Shown in pieces: positions 35,215 through 42,340 of a stretch of 51,992 bases of DNA. A program made the translations under genes and the position numbers. Source of the stretch: Oscillatoriaceae cyanobacterium M33_DOE_052 (lineage in GTDB: Bacteria; Cyanobacteriota; Cyanobacteriia; Cyanobacteriales; Laspinemataceae). The DNA is taken from contig DVDU01000209.1 in the NCBI GenBank assembly GCA_015296065.1, forward strand, positions 1 to 51,992. Direction: 5' to 3'. The first letter of the stretch is position 1. Each line of letters begins with the position of its first letter. The notes beneath the pieces were generated by a model, which was not told where the DNA came from, searched no databases, and saw nothing but the letters and a program-made list of their open reading frames with translations.

Positions 35215-35886
35215 ATGATAACCGCATTAGATTTTAGTAAACCGGCTTATGCCGTGAGTTTTGGTTTAGAAAAAGTTGATTCGATAAATCTGGAGCAGTT
35301 CCAGCCGTTTTTTGCCGATTTGCCACTTGACCCCTATATTAAAGGGCAATATCGGTGGCGGCGCTTGTCTCGGTTTATCATTTCTGGGAATGAGTTAACT
35401 AAGCTCCCCCACGGCTGTTTATTTCAAAGTCGGGAATATAATCCCCTGGCGGGGGATCTGCGGCGGGAGTTTGCGGAATTAGATGCGGGTTTGGTTGAGT
35501 TACCGGAATTCGAGAAATTGGTGTTTGAGTTCGCCGATCGCTGCAAACTCTCCCCAAGTGTTGAAATCGGGGTTCACCAAATCCGCACCACCTGTTCCCC
35601 CCAAAACTTTGGCAACCCCGCTCCCGAAGGTATCCACCAAGATGGCACCGATTTTATCGGGATTTTTGCCGTTGACCGCTACAATATCTCTGGCGGTGCG
35701 ACTCAACTGTACACTGCGAAAAAGGAAAAACCAGTTTTCCATAAAATCCTCAATCCGGGGGAACTGCTGTTGGTGAACGATCGCGATTTTTTCCACTTCA
35801 CCACCCCGATCAAACCCCTAGAACAGGGTACAGGTAGCCGGGATGTATTTGTGCTGACTTCTCCGAGCTTGATAGTTGATTGTTGA
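35215..35886 (+). CDS. 2OG-Fe(II) dioxygenase family protein (BsmA/IDO-like)
   Basis: This 223-residue protein fits the 2OG-Fe_Oxy_2 family that includes bacterial amino-acid hydroxylases and BsmA. The facial triad is visible: H141 and D143 in GIHQDGTDFIGI and the distal H194 in DRDFFHFTTPI; R209 in GSRDVFVLTSP probably binds 2-oxoglutarate. Family members hydroxylate free aliphatic amino acids such as isoleucine, though the substrate here is not deducible. It follows an HpcH-type aldolase gene, raising the possibility that both act on related hydroxy or oxo acids; this is inference from proximity only. Confidence 0.82.
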   Translation: MITALDFSKPAYAVSFGLEKVDSINLEQFQPFFADLPLDPYIKGQYRWRRLSRFIISGNELTKLPHGCLFQSREYNPLAGDLRREFAELDAGLVELPEFEKLVFEFADRCKLSPSVEIGVHQIRTTCSPQNFGNPAPEGIHQDGTDFIGIFAVDRYNISGGATQLYTAKKEKPVFHKILNPGELLLVNDRDFFHFTTPIKPLEQGTGSRDVFVLTSPSLIVDC

Positions 35887-35948
35887 CTACGGCGTCATGT
35901 AGGGGCGAACCTCGATTCGCCCCTTCTGTGCTGGGGGGAGATTTGGCC

Positions 35949-37097
35949 TCAATTTACCCCTAAGATTTTGCAGTTCACCAAATAGGGGGAATCAAAATCG
36001 GTCATCTCTCCAGCAGTTTTACCGGGAATCAACAGTAATCTAGCCGATAGGGGTTTGTTCAGTTTAATCGCTAAACTGGCAATATCTAGTAAAATCGCTT
36101 CTATCTGAACTTCGTTGATATCTCCGGGCAGGGGTATGGTGTCTAAGCCGCAACCGCACACTGCCGAATATAATAGGAGGTTGGTGATGTTGTAGGTGGA
36201 CTCGTTGGCTCTCTGTGCTAGTCCCACATCTTCGCATACTGGGAGCATTAAACCTGAATAACCGCAGGTTTTCACGGATAGGTTTTTTAACACTCCGGTG
36301 ATGAGGGCGGAAATGGTAAGAGTCCCCGGATGTCCGAATTTGCCTAAACCGAGATTTTCATAAGCAAAGGCGAGACTTTCTGTGGGGTTGATGGAGGGAG
36401 CTACTGAGGCGTCGATACCGCCATAGGTGATGTTATGGGTGGTGGCGATTTCTGTGGCGATCGTCTCTACTTTCCCCAACTCTTCCTCAAACACCAATTT
36501 CAGCTTGTCCGCTGCGGTTTCCAGGTTGTGTGTCGCCGCAAACGCTTGGCTTACCAAGTCGCTGCACTCCAACCCAATGGCAAACATCGTTTCCCCCTGA
36601 TGATAAGATACGGGGAAAAAGGGAATTCCCGGCGGACAGTTGGCAGCGGCACAAAAGCGAAAATTGCCAAAACCATTGACGGTTTCTTGCGCCATCCTTT
36701 TGATGGCTACCGCCGCCGCTAAGGCATTTTCCAAGTTAATCCCCTCCACCGCGTCCCCAATATGACAGGAACTATATACAATCGAGGTGGTTTTATTGAT
36801 TTCCGGGATTAAGGCAATTTCTGCGGGGGAAATTGCCGGACCAATATTGAAAAAATTTACTCCCAATTCTTGACAATATTTTTCAATTGTGCTAATATTT
36901 TGTACTGCCTCCACGGGGGATAATAAGGTTAAATACTCTCCCCAAGGATTCGTAGCAATTCTGGTGGTCTGTACCACATATCCCCGCTGCTGAAAAATCT
37001 CTTTTGCCTGCTGATTAAACTCAGCCGCTTGGCGGATTTTGTCGGTTTCTATGCCATCGGTAAGGGATACACCGGTGGTGATTGTTCTGATTTTCAT
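35949..37097 (-). CDS. DUF711/UPF0210 family protein
   Basis: The 382-residue protein belongs to the DUF711 family, with the opening MKIRTITTGVSL, the central cysteine-containing segment FRFCAAANCPPGIPFFPVSYH and the C-terminal TCGYSGLMLPVCEDVGLAQR, then SAVCGCGLDTIPLPGD. Structures in this family resemble glycyl-radical/ribonucleotide reductase-like barrels, but no reaction is known. It converges with the dioxygenase gene (62 bases between stops) and has no same-strand partner downstream. Confidence 0.8.
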   Translation of the reverse strand: MKIRTITTGVSLTDGIETDKIRQAAEFNQQAKEIFQQRGYVVQTTRIATNPWGEYLTLLSPVEAVQNISTIEKYCQELGVNFFNIGPAISPAEIALIPEINKTTSIVYSSCHIGDAVEGINLENALAAAVAIKRMAQETVNGFGNFRFCAAANCPPGIPFFPVSYHQGETMFAIGLECSDLVSQAFAATHNLETAADKLKLVFEEELGKVETIATEIATTHNITYGGIDASVAPSINPTESLAFAYENLGLGKFGHPGTLTISALITGVLKNLSVKTCGYSGLMLPVCEDVGLAQRANESTYNITNLLLYSAVCGCGLDTIPLPGDINEVQIEAILLDIASLAIKLNKPLSARLLLIPGKTAGEMTDFDSPYLVNCKILGVN

Positions 37098-37371
37098 AGC
37101 TAATTATCTCAAGCACCCTTTATTTTATCTGATTTTAGCATTTGTCAATGGTCATTTGTCATTTGTCACTTGTCCTTTGTCACTTGTCCTTTGTCCCTAG
37201 GAGGGAGGAAAAACCGGGGGAAGCATTCGCGATCGATATTTTCTCTAACAATAACAATTTCTCGGCGCGAATGCTTCGCCCCTACCGGTGATGATGTCCT
37301 TGATGTCGCAGACTGTTCCCGGTTTTTGGCCGACAAGTGACCAAGGACAAGTGACAAATGACAAACTGCAA
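37098..37371. repeat. Spacer with inverted TTTGTCACTTGTCC-type repeats
   Basis: The strings GTCATTTGTCACTTGTCC (37150-37170 and repeated after it) and their inverse GGACAAGTGACAAATGAC (37347-37364) face each other across about 170 bases. Such strings also occur at 47369-47404 and 48539-48556. They are a dispersed non-coding repeat family; this pair separates the metabolic genes from the CRISPR-Cas locus. Confidence 0.55.
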
Positions 37372-38226
37372 TTATGGGTGGGTGGTGATGCCGTAGCGTT
37401 GACAGGTTTTGATGAGATCCTCTTTATATAGAGCGCGCACATTCTCCGGGCTGACTATTTCGCAGTCCGCTCCGTAAGGGCGCAGCTCTCTAAACAGCCA
37501 GAAGGTGTTGGCGATGCGCTTCACCACCCGGCGCAAGTCTCCTACCTTCTCATTCTCCACGTCTTCCTCCTCTTTGACTTCATAGTTATGGGCTAGTCCA
37601 CCCCAGCAGTGTAAGTGTACTTTGACAGAATCGAGGGACGATCGCCATTCTCCAGTGACAGGAATAATGGCACTAATTTTGTCCAATCGCAGGCAGCGAT
37701 TGTGTCGAAGCTCTGGGATGCTGGTGCTGTCTTCCGTCTCCTCACACCAAATGTCTAAGTACATTCGTCGCTCATGTTGGTTAATTTCGGCGTAACGCAC
37801 GGTATATTCCAACTGCTCGCCATCCTTGCGGCGGTACAGCAGGTGAAATGGCTGTCGGTCCGCAATGAGGCGATCGACCCGCAGGCGCCACGCTTCTGTC
37901 GGTTGACCAACCTGTTGTAGGAGTTCTTGACGCACGGGTGGTTGGAGATTGCCACGCTCTAAGAGAAGCTGGGTAATGGTTTGAGCGTCTGGGATGAAGC
38001 CTGCATCAGTGAGACTTCTGGAGGCTTGGCGCAAAGCTCGGATTTGCGCGCCAGTGAGGGTGAACGGTTCCCCTACTTCTAACTCCTGTTGGGCGATCGC
38101 GGCGATTAACCCCGATGGACTGGGTTTTTTGCCCCAGAAGATGCCCAAACGGCGGGCGATCGATTCTAGGCTTTCCTTGGTCCCTGGCGCTACTGACAGT
38201 GTAATCGTCTGTTTTTTTCTCGGCAT
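37372..38226 (-). CDS. WYL-domain transcriptional regulator of the CRISPR-Cas locus
   Basis: The 284-residue protein opens with a basic segment MPRKKQTITLSVAPGTKESL and a helical region that resembles a ribbon-helix-helix or winged-helix DNA-binding part. The WYL domain follows (about 115-210: RLIADRQPFHLLYRRKDGEQ, MYLDIWCEE, HNRCLRLDKI). WYL proteins sense nucleic-acid or nucleotide ligands; in Synechocystis the homologously placed Sll7009 represses a subtype I-D locus. It is divergent from the cas operon with about 470 bp between the starts. A short palindrome CTTGCAAAGCAAG (38240-38252) just before its own start may be an operator. Confidence 0.85.
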   Translation of the reverse strand: MPRKKQTITLSVAPGTKESLESIARRLGIFWGKKPSPSGLIAAIAQQELEVGEPFTLTGAQIRALRQASRSLTDAGFIPDAQTITQLLLERGNLQPPVRQELLQQVGQPTEAWRLRVDRLIADRQPFHLLYRRKDGEQLEYTVRYAEINQHERRMYLDIWCEETEDSTSIPELRHNRCLRLDKISAIIPVTGEWRSSLDSVKVHLHCWGGLAHNYEVKEEEDVENEKVGDLRRVVKRIANTFWLFRELRPYGADCEIVSPENVRALYKEDLIKTCQRYGITTHP

Positions 38227-38400
38227 TTTTCAAAATGTACTTGCAAAGCAAGAAAACCTGTGTTATGCTCGTCAACATGATTGTAAATCAGGGGGTTGCC
38301 AACCAGTGCATCGACATTTACAGAGTATTGGGCTCCTGTCCGGGAGGTGTCTGGGCACTGACCGGGGACCAAGGATGATGGAGGAGTGGGAGGAAAGACT

Positions 38401-38424
38401 AAAAAAGCCAGAGGCTCACTCTGG
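38401..38424 (-). terminator. Intrinsic terminator of the crRNA-like RNA
   Basis: On the minus strand GCCAGAG and CTCTGGC form a seven-base-pair stem around TGAGC, directly followed by TTTTTT (38406-38401). The stem begins one base before the end of the second degenerate repeat, so the terminator takes the place of a second spacer. Confidence 0.85.
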
Positions 38425-38503
38425 CTTGCAATCCCTGAAAGGGATTCGGGTAAATTGTCTAAATCACACTTACATTTCAATCCCTGAAAGGGATTCGGGT
38501 ATA
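38401..38503 (-). ncRNA. crRNA-like RNA with two degenerate repeats and a cas-promoter guide
   Basis: On the minus strand a degenerate CRISPR repeat (38510-38474, 27 consecutive bases matching the array consensus apart from its edges, 3' handle ATTGAAAT) is followed by the 17-nt guide GTAAGTGTGATTTAGAC (38473-38457), a second degenerate repeat (38456-38425, handle ATTGCAAG) and an intrinsic terminator. Transcription should start near 38503, so the first repeat loses its 5' end to the promoter. The unit, repeat-short guide-repeat-terminator, has the form of CreA/CreR RNAs that steer Cascade to a promoter without enough pairing for cleavage. Guide positions 1-16 match the cas promoter at 14 bases. 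Cas6 should process it. Confidence 0.85.
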
Positions 38504-38509
38504 TGGCCA

Positions 38510-38538
38510 ATTATATCCCACTGTGTGCCGGTAGTGAA
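38510..38538 (-). promoter_or_regulatory. Promoter of the crRNA-like RNA
   Basis: TTCACT (38538-38533) and a perfect TATAAT (38515-38510) lie on the minus strand with a 17-base spacer. The predicted start, about seven bases on (near 38503), falls inside the first degenerate repeat, just where its similarity to the array repeat begins. Confidence 0.75.
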
Positions 38539-38555
38539 AAAATTGTTATCGGTCG

Positions 38556-38576
38556 CTTCTATATCACCCTTACGAC
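38556..38576 (-). promoter_or_regulatory. Predicted Cascade target in the cas promoter (protospacer plus PAM)
   Basis: The minus strand reads GTC (38576-38574) and then GTAAGGGTGATATAGAA (38573-38557). Compared with the guide GTAAGTGTGATTTAGAC the first 16 bases differ only at positions 6 and 12; pairing stops from 17 on. GTN is the known subtype I-D PAM and lies on the correct, 5' side. The site ends 14 bases before the cas -10 box and covers its -35 region, so a bound complex would exclude RNA polymerase. Confidence 0.8.
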
Positions 38577-38587
38577 AATCAAAAAAT

Positions 38588-38596
38588 TGCTATAGT
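38588..38596 (+). promoter_or_regulatory. Extended -10 promoter of the cas operon
   Basis: TGCTATAGT is a TGn-extended -10 element (TATAGT at 38591-38596). No good -35 is present, as is usual for extended -10 promoters. The transcript should start near 38603, leaving a leader of about 94 nt before the first start codon. Confidence 0.6.
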
Positions 38597-38673
38597 GGGG
38601 AGGAAACCGGACGAGTCCTGTTTCCCCCTGTGTAGCTTCGCACCTCACAGGTTAGCACGGCTGGCTCGTCCGG
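38595..38673 (+). promoter_or_regulatory. Structured 5' leader of the cas operon with alternative stems
   Basis: CCGGACGAG (38607-38615) pairs perfectly with CTCGTCCGG (38665-38673), enclosing CCTGTG/CACAGG (38627-38632 and 38646-38651). The left arm is also part of a competing stem GGAAAC (38602-38607) with GTTTCC (38619-38624), extended by flanking G and C runs. The two folds cannot fully coexist, which is how switches and attenuators are built. I do not recognise a known riboswitch class. Confidence 0.5.
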
Positions 38674-38696
38674 CGCCAACCTTATGGGAAAAAATT

Positions 38697-38891
38697 ATGA
38701 CCCACCACGACAATGAAACGCACCTGGCCGAAATTGCCCGGTTGGAGGACGAAATATCTGATCGCCAACGTGAAATAGTCTGGAAACAGAGTAAACTCCG
38801 AGAGCTGGAGTGGGGGACGGCGGAGAGCGAAGATGGGGAAATCATCCCGATCTCTGACTGGATGGAGTTGCAGCAAAACCATCACCTTTAA
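38697..38891 (+). CDS. Small protein of unknown function heading the cas operon
   Basis: The 64-residue acidic protein is predicted mainly helical: MTHHDNETHLAEIARLEDEI followed by a heptad-like SDRQREIVWKQSKLRELEWG and an acidic tail. It could form a short coiled coil. The start at 38697 is the only ATG after the predicted transcription start; its ribosome binding site is poor (TGGGAAAAAATT). It is not a known Cas protein. It lies directly downstream of the promoter targeted by the crRNA-like RNA and is separated from cas10d by a very strong hairpin, so it may be the main gene under that control. Accessory protein, regulator or addiction toxin are all possible. Confidence 0.6.
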   Translation: MTHHDNETHLAEIARLEDEISDRQREIVWKQSKLRELEWGTAESEDGEIIPISDWMELQQNHHL

Positions 38892-38901
38892 TCTTCCCGC
38901 T

Positions 38902-38940
38902 GTTGGCGGGGGGGAGTGGGGTTTCCACTCCCCCGCCAAC
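38902..38940 (+). terminator. Strong hairpin between the small gene and cas10d
   Basis: GTTGGCGGGGG...GAGTGG pairs with CCACTCCCCCGCCAAC in a stem of 16 base pairs with a two-base bulge and a short GGTTT-type loop. No U-tract follows (CTTCTCAAG), so it should attenuate transcription or set mRNA segment stability rather than end it fully. The tandem 11-mer CTCAAGACAAT follows it twice (38944-38965). Confidence 0.5.
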
Positions 38941-38969
38941 CTTCTCAAGACAATCTCAAGACAATAAAT

Positions 38970-41462
38970 ATGATGGCTGACAGCGTTTGCATCAAAATCC
39001 TCACTAGCGCCTTAGCAGCGGGGGTCATATCGACCGAGAAATCAAAGTTAATTGAGTTTTTGGCATCGCAGCCAGAAGCCGTGGCGATCGCGCCGCTGCT
39101 TGGTTCCCCCAAGTTGGTAAGGGAGCTGAAACTGGCCAAGAATAACCAGAATAACCGAACCGCAGCAGTGAGCCTTAAATTTGAAGGTGAGCGAGTGGTT
39201 TATGAAGGTCAAATAATTGGCCTGGTGAAGATTTTATACAAAGGGACATTACCGGGGGAATTGCAAGCCAGACTGGCGAGTGAAAGCGCGATCGACCGAT
39301 TTTTGGAGTATTTACAAAAGCGGCACAAAATCACTGTTTTGGATGAGAGCGATCGTCATACGCGGCTGTTCATCCCCAGCCACCTAGAAAAACCAGACTT
39401 CCGGGAACTTTGGCAAAACTTTTTGCGCGATGTTGCTTTCTCAGCTTATGGTGACACCAGCTACCAGTTACCGGGATTAACCCAAACCTTCATTGCCATG
39501 CTGAACACCATTACTCTCGCCGGGAGAGGTTTCAGTACCTTGGACGTTCCCATTTTGACCGACGAGCAAGCCGCAGTTTTGGCAGCTTGGTATCTGGCAG
39601 TAGTTAGAGATGTGGGAAACCGCCAAAAATCCCGCCAGCGACAGATTGATGAATTACGCCAAGACCTAGCAGCAACTACTCTCAGCGATAAAGAATGCAA
39701 ATCCAAAGAGGCGGAATTACAGTCTAAGGAAAAAATGCAGGCAAAAGAAGCCAACAACTACCAAGATTATTTTACCAAAAGTTTTGGAAAAATCCTAGAC
39801 GAACAAGAGGCAATTTGGGAATCCCTGCACCAGTGCAGACAGGAACTGACCCAACCAGGTTTAACCAAAGCGCAGCAGAAGAAACTCGGGAATCAGCAAG
39901 ATAAGCTGGGAGAGCGGGTGGTTTTCTCTCCAGAGTCGGTGCGGCAAAAGCGCCATCTGTTCAACCAAGCTAATGGCAACCCTTTTGAGTTTATCCGCTT
40001 AGACAGAGAACAAAACCCAGAAAAATTTCGAGAAATTGCGGCAATTGCCGAGATTTTCACCAAAACAGCCACAGACCAAATCAACTCCACTCGTGGGGAT
40101 ATTTTTGCTAAATGTATTTTGGAGATGTATCGCTTGCTAGAAACCGAAGCGCGGGAGCCACTGCCAGCACCTCTGCTCACCGAGCAGCCAGCAGAAATGG
40201 GAATGCGTTCCCCAGGCGACGATAGCAAAGAATTCTGCTATGCTTGCGGTGTTGCTCTCAACCCCAAAACTGCGCGCTGGCAAGTTCTCAGATTTATGTT
40301 TGAGCGACCATCTCAGCGGCGCCAGTCTTCCTCTAGCGAAGGCAGACCCCATATCTGCGCCTCTTGTTCAGCTTTGGCGTTTGCTTCGCCGCTGAAAGTG
40401 ACAAATGAGAGCATTATTCTGCGCATGGCGCCGCCGCCAGAAACTAAGAAAACACCGGATTTGTGGGAAGCTAAACGGCAAAAACTCAAAGACTACATGA
40501 GAATGCTCGCCACTAAAGATATGCACCTGAATGCCGGTCGTTATTTAGTGCTAGCATCAGATAAAACCATTGGTGGCGATGTGGCGGCGAAGAAATTGGG
40601 TCAGCGGCAGTATGCTTTAGCTAAGGTGGCGTCAATTTTTCCCATAGAGGTGCTGAGTGATTTTGATTTTTCACTCATCGTTCAGGGGAGCCAAGCCATC
40701 CATCTGGAGAGCAGACACCTAATTTTTCTCAAGGGTTTGATGGAGGGATGCGGACAGCATATTATTGTTTCAGGTAAATCTGGTCAAGAGATAAACATTC
40801 ATTTGGGAGATGCGGTAAGATATATAGAGCAGGATTTGCCGGTGATGGCGGAGTACACGATCGCCAAAGTGGCCAGTAATTTTCACCAGGTCAAATTAGA
40901 ACCGGCTCGCGATGCTTACTGCCAAAGTATTCAACAAGATGTAAAAGGATTATTAGCTATGGGTTCAGAGAATCAAACATCTAAACGTGCTACTTTATAT
41001 AAAGATGTAGCGGCTATTACTGGTTTGACTTACGCTTTCGCGCTGTCTTTGGAAGACATTGCCAAAAAGGCAAAAGGGCCAGAATATGCAGAGCGAGAGG
41101 TCAGCAAATTAATCGAATCTGTGGATGATGCAGTAGATTTTTGCTATTATGCAACTTTGGGTAATGAAGAAAAAACTAAGGTTCAAGCTCGGTTGTACCA
41201 GAATGCAGACAATTACTTTGTCTATGGACAAGCAAAGGAATTGCTGGCCAAATTAGACATATCAGATAGAGAGAAAAGCGAAGGAGGAAAAACTTGGTTG
41301 CAGTTTTATGCTGATGATGTGATTAAGGCTTACGCTTATTTTGCGGAAAAGGGCTACACATCGGATAAAAATTGGAAAGAGCTGGCGTATAAACTAAAGC
41401 TGTCTCTTTATACCCGGTTCCCGGAAATGGTACGCAAACTGAAATCTACAAGTGAGAAATAA
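38970..41462 (+). CDS. cas10d: Cas10d, large subunit of type I-D Cascade, lacking an HD domain
   Basis: The 830-residue protein starts MMADSVCIKILTSAL; an upstream in-frame extension overlaps the hairpin and is unlikely. It contains a charged coiled coil (about 220-270), a zinc ribbon FCYACG...ICASCS (Cys pairs near 422 and 460), a degenerate palm region (YALAKVASIFPIEVLSDFDF) without GGDD, and a helical C-terminus equal to the Cas11 small subunit. Cas10d recognises the PAM and nucleates the I-D complex. Canonical Cas10d has an N-terminal HD nuclease; here no His-Asp dyad occurs anywhere in the first 250 residues and the protein is short. csc2 starts two bases after its stop. Confidence 0.85.
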   Translation: MMADSVCIKILTSALAAGVISTEKSKLIEFLASQPEAVAIAPLLGSPKLVRELKLAKNNQNNRTAAVSLKFEGERVVYEGQIIGLVKILYKGTLPGELQARLASESAIDRFLEYLQKRHKITVLDESDRHTRLFIPSHLEKPDFRELWQNFLRDVAFSAYGDTSYQLPGLTQTFIAMLNTITLAGRGFSTLDVPILTDEQAAVLAAWYLAVVRDVGNRQKSRQRQIDELRQDLAATTLSDKECKSKEAELQSKEKMQAKEANNYQDYFTKSFGKILDEQEAIWESLHQCRQELTQPGLTKAQQKKLGNQQDKLGERVVFSPESVRQKRHLFNQANGNPFEFIRLDREQNPEKFREIAAIAEIFTKTATDQINSTRGDIFAKCILEMYRLLETEAREPLPAPLLTEQPAEMGMRSPGDDSKEFCYACGVALNPKTARWQVLRFMFERPSQRRQSSSSEGRPHICASCSALAFASPLKVTNESIILRMAPPPETKKTPDLWEAKRQKLKDYMRMLATKDMHLNAGRYLVLASDKTIGGDVAAKKLGQRQYALAKVASIFPIEVLSDFDFSLIVQGSQAIHLESRHLIFLKGLMEGCGQHIIVSGKSGQEINIHLGDAVRYIEQDLPVMAEYTIAKVASNFHQVKLEPARDAYCQSIQQDVKGLLAMGSENQTSKRATLYKDVAAITGLTYAFALSLEDIAKKAKGPEYAEREVSKLIESVDDAVDFCYYATLGNEEKTKVQARLYQNADNYFVYGQAKELLAKLDISDREKSEGGKTWLQFYADDVIKAYAYFAEKGYTSDKNWKELAYKLKLSLYTRFPEMVRKLKSTSEK
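40959..41462 (+). CDS. cas11d: Cas11d small subunit from an internal start within cas10d
   Basis: In type I-D loci the small subunit is translated separately from a start inside cas10d. Here an in-frame ATG at 40959 (MGSENQTSKRATLYKDV) is preceded by AAAGGA with nine bases of spacing. It would give a 167-residue, almost entirely helical protein (YAFALSLEDIAKKAKGPEYA, LIESVDDAVDFCYYATLG), the expected size and composition of Cas11d. The exact start is inferred. Confidence 0.55.
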   Translation: MGSENQTSKRATLYKDVAAITGLTYAFALSLEDIAKKAKGPEYAEREVSKLIESVDDAVDFCYYATLGNEEKTKVQARLYQNADNYFVYGQAKELLAKLDISDREKSEGGKTWLQFYADDVIKAYAYFAEKGYTSDKNWKELAYKLKLSLYTRFPEMVRKLKSTSEK

Positions 41463-41464
41463 CC

Positions 41465-42337
41465 ATGACTACTGGATTAGCGAAAACTGATGCCAAAAAT
41501 CCCCGGATGCACTTTGATATTTATGCGATTATCGAAGGTGCGCAAGAGCTGTATCTCGGACATGAGGTGCAGGTCAATGTGAACTTGGTGGAGCGGGTGA
41601 AGCTGTCGGCGAAGGATGGACGATCGCTCGAAAAATGCTACATTTCACCCACCAAGCGGCGGGGAGTAGAACGGCGTTGCTTGTTGTGGGCGCCGGTAAA
41701 AAGTGGAGAACTTTTGGGCGATAAGCAAAAGTGCGGCATCCCCAAAACCTGCGCCGAACAAAATTGCCCAATTTGTGGTCCTTATGGGGCTCTCGATCCG
41801 GGCAACCGAACTTTAATTGGTCGCGTCACCCACGGGGGTGGTGTCGCAGTGCAAGAAATTGACGCTGAAGAAAAACAGCGAGCGATGCACCCTTCACGGT
41901 TGGTAAATCAAAATGAGGAACCACCCATGCCCTTCAAGCGGGAGTATAACCAGCCGGGGATTCTTTATCCGGTGTCTAATCACGCTCTCAGCGTCACAGA
42001 CTTGGAATTTGCCTCAGTTGCCTATGCTTTTCTCGATTCTTTGCCCCGCATTGGTTCGGGAAATCCCAAAGGCGTATCTATTGCGGAGGATGAAAACCAA
42101 ATACCGCTGCTGGTGTTCGATCGGTATCTAGTACCCCGAGGCGATCGGCCAATTATTTCGCCATCAGAAACCGACCCGCAACGAGCGATCGAGCATTTTC
42201 TCGCCAAAGCCAGAACCCCAGAAACTACCTCAGATTTCATTCAGGCTCCCCATTTTGAGCGGTGGATTGGTAAAGCCGCTCTCGAAAAACTGCGGGAATA
42301 TTCCACCACCTTTGTCGATCGCATTTTACAGGCATAA
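41465..42337 (+). CDS. csc2: Cas7d (Csc2), backbone subunit of type I-D Cascade
   Basis: The 290-residue protein follows cas10d by two bases. It corresponds to Csc2, which polymerises along the crRNA and forms the backbone. Visible landmarks are MHFDIYAIIEGAQELYLGHE at the start, a Cys cluster KCGIPKTCAEQNCPICGPYG (about 88-108, probable zinc site), the Gly-rich NRTLIGRVTHGGGVAV loop and a conserved second half with SNHALSVTDLEFASVAYAF. I rely on gene order and this pattern rather than a full alignment. It is translationally coupled to its neighbours on both sides. Confidence 0.82.
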   Translation: MTTGLAKTDAKNPRMHFDIYAIIEGAQELYLGHEVQVNVNLVERVKLSAKDGRSLEKCYISPTKRRGVERRCLLWAPVKSGELLGDKQKCGIPKTCAEQNCPICGPYGALDPGNRTLIGRVTHGGGVAVQEIDAEEKQRAMHPSRLVNQNEEPPMPFKREYNQPGILYPVSNHALSVTDLEFASVAYAFLDSLPRIGSGNPKGVSIAEDENQIPLLVFDRYLVPRGDRPIISPSETDPQRAIEHFLAKARTPETTSDFIQAPHFERWIGKAALEKLREYSTTFVDRILQA

Positions 42338-42340
42338 GCT

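Noticed and set aside
38602-38673. Hammerhead-type ribozyme in the cas leader
   Set aside because: GGACGAGTCC and nearby GAAAC look suggestive, but the conserved CUGAUGA core is missing.
38595-38696. N-terminal extension of the 64-residue protein from a GTG at 38595
   Set aside because: The codon lies inside the predicted -10 box and upstream of the expected transcription start; the extension follows the structured leader.
38970-41462. Possibility that the Cas10 protein marks a type III system
   Set aside because: It has no GGDD cyclase motif, there are no csm or cmr genes, and csc2, csc1 and an HD-helicase Cas3 are present. The GTC next to the self-target also fits I-D.
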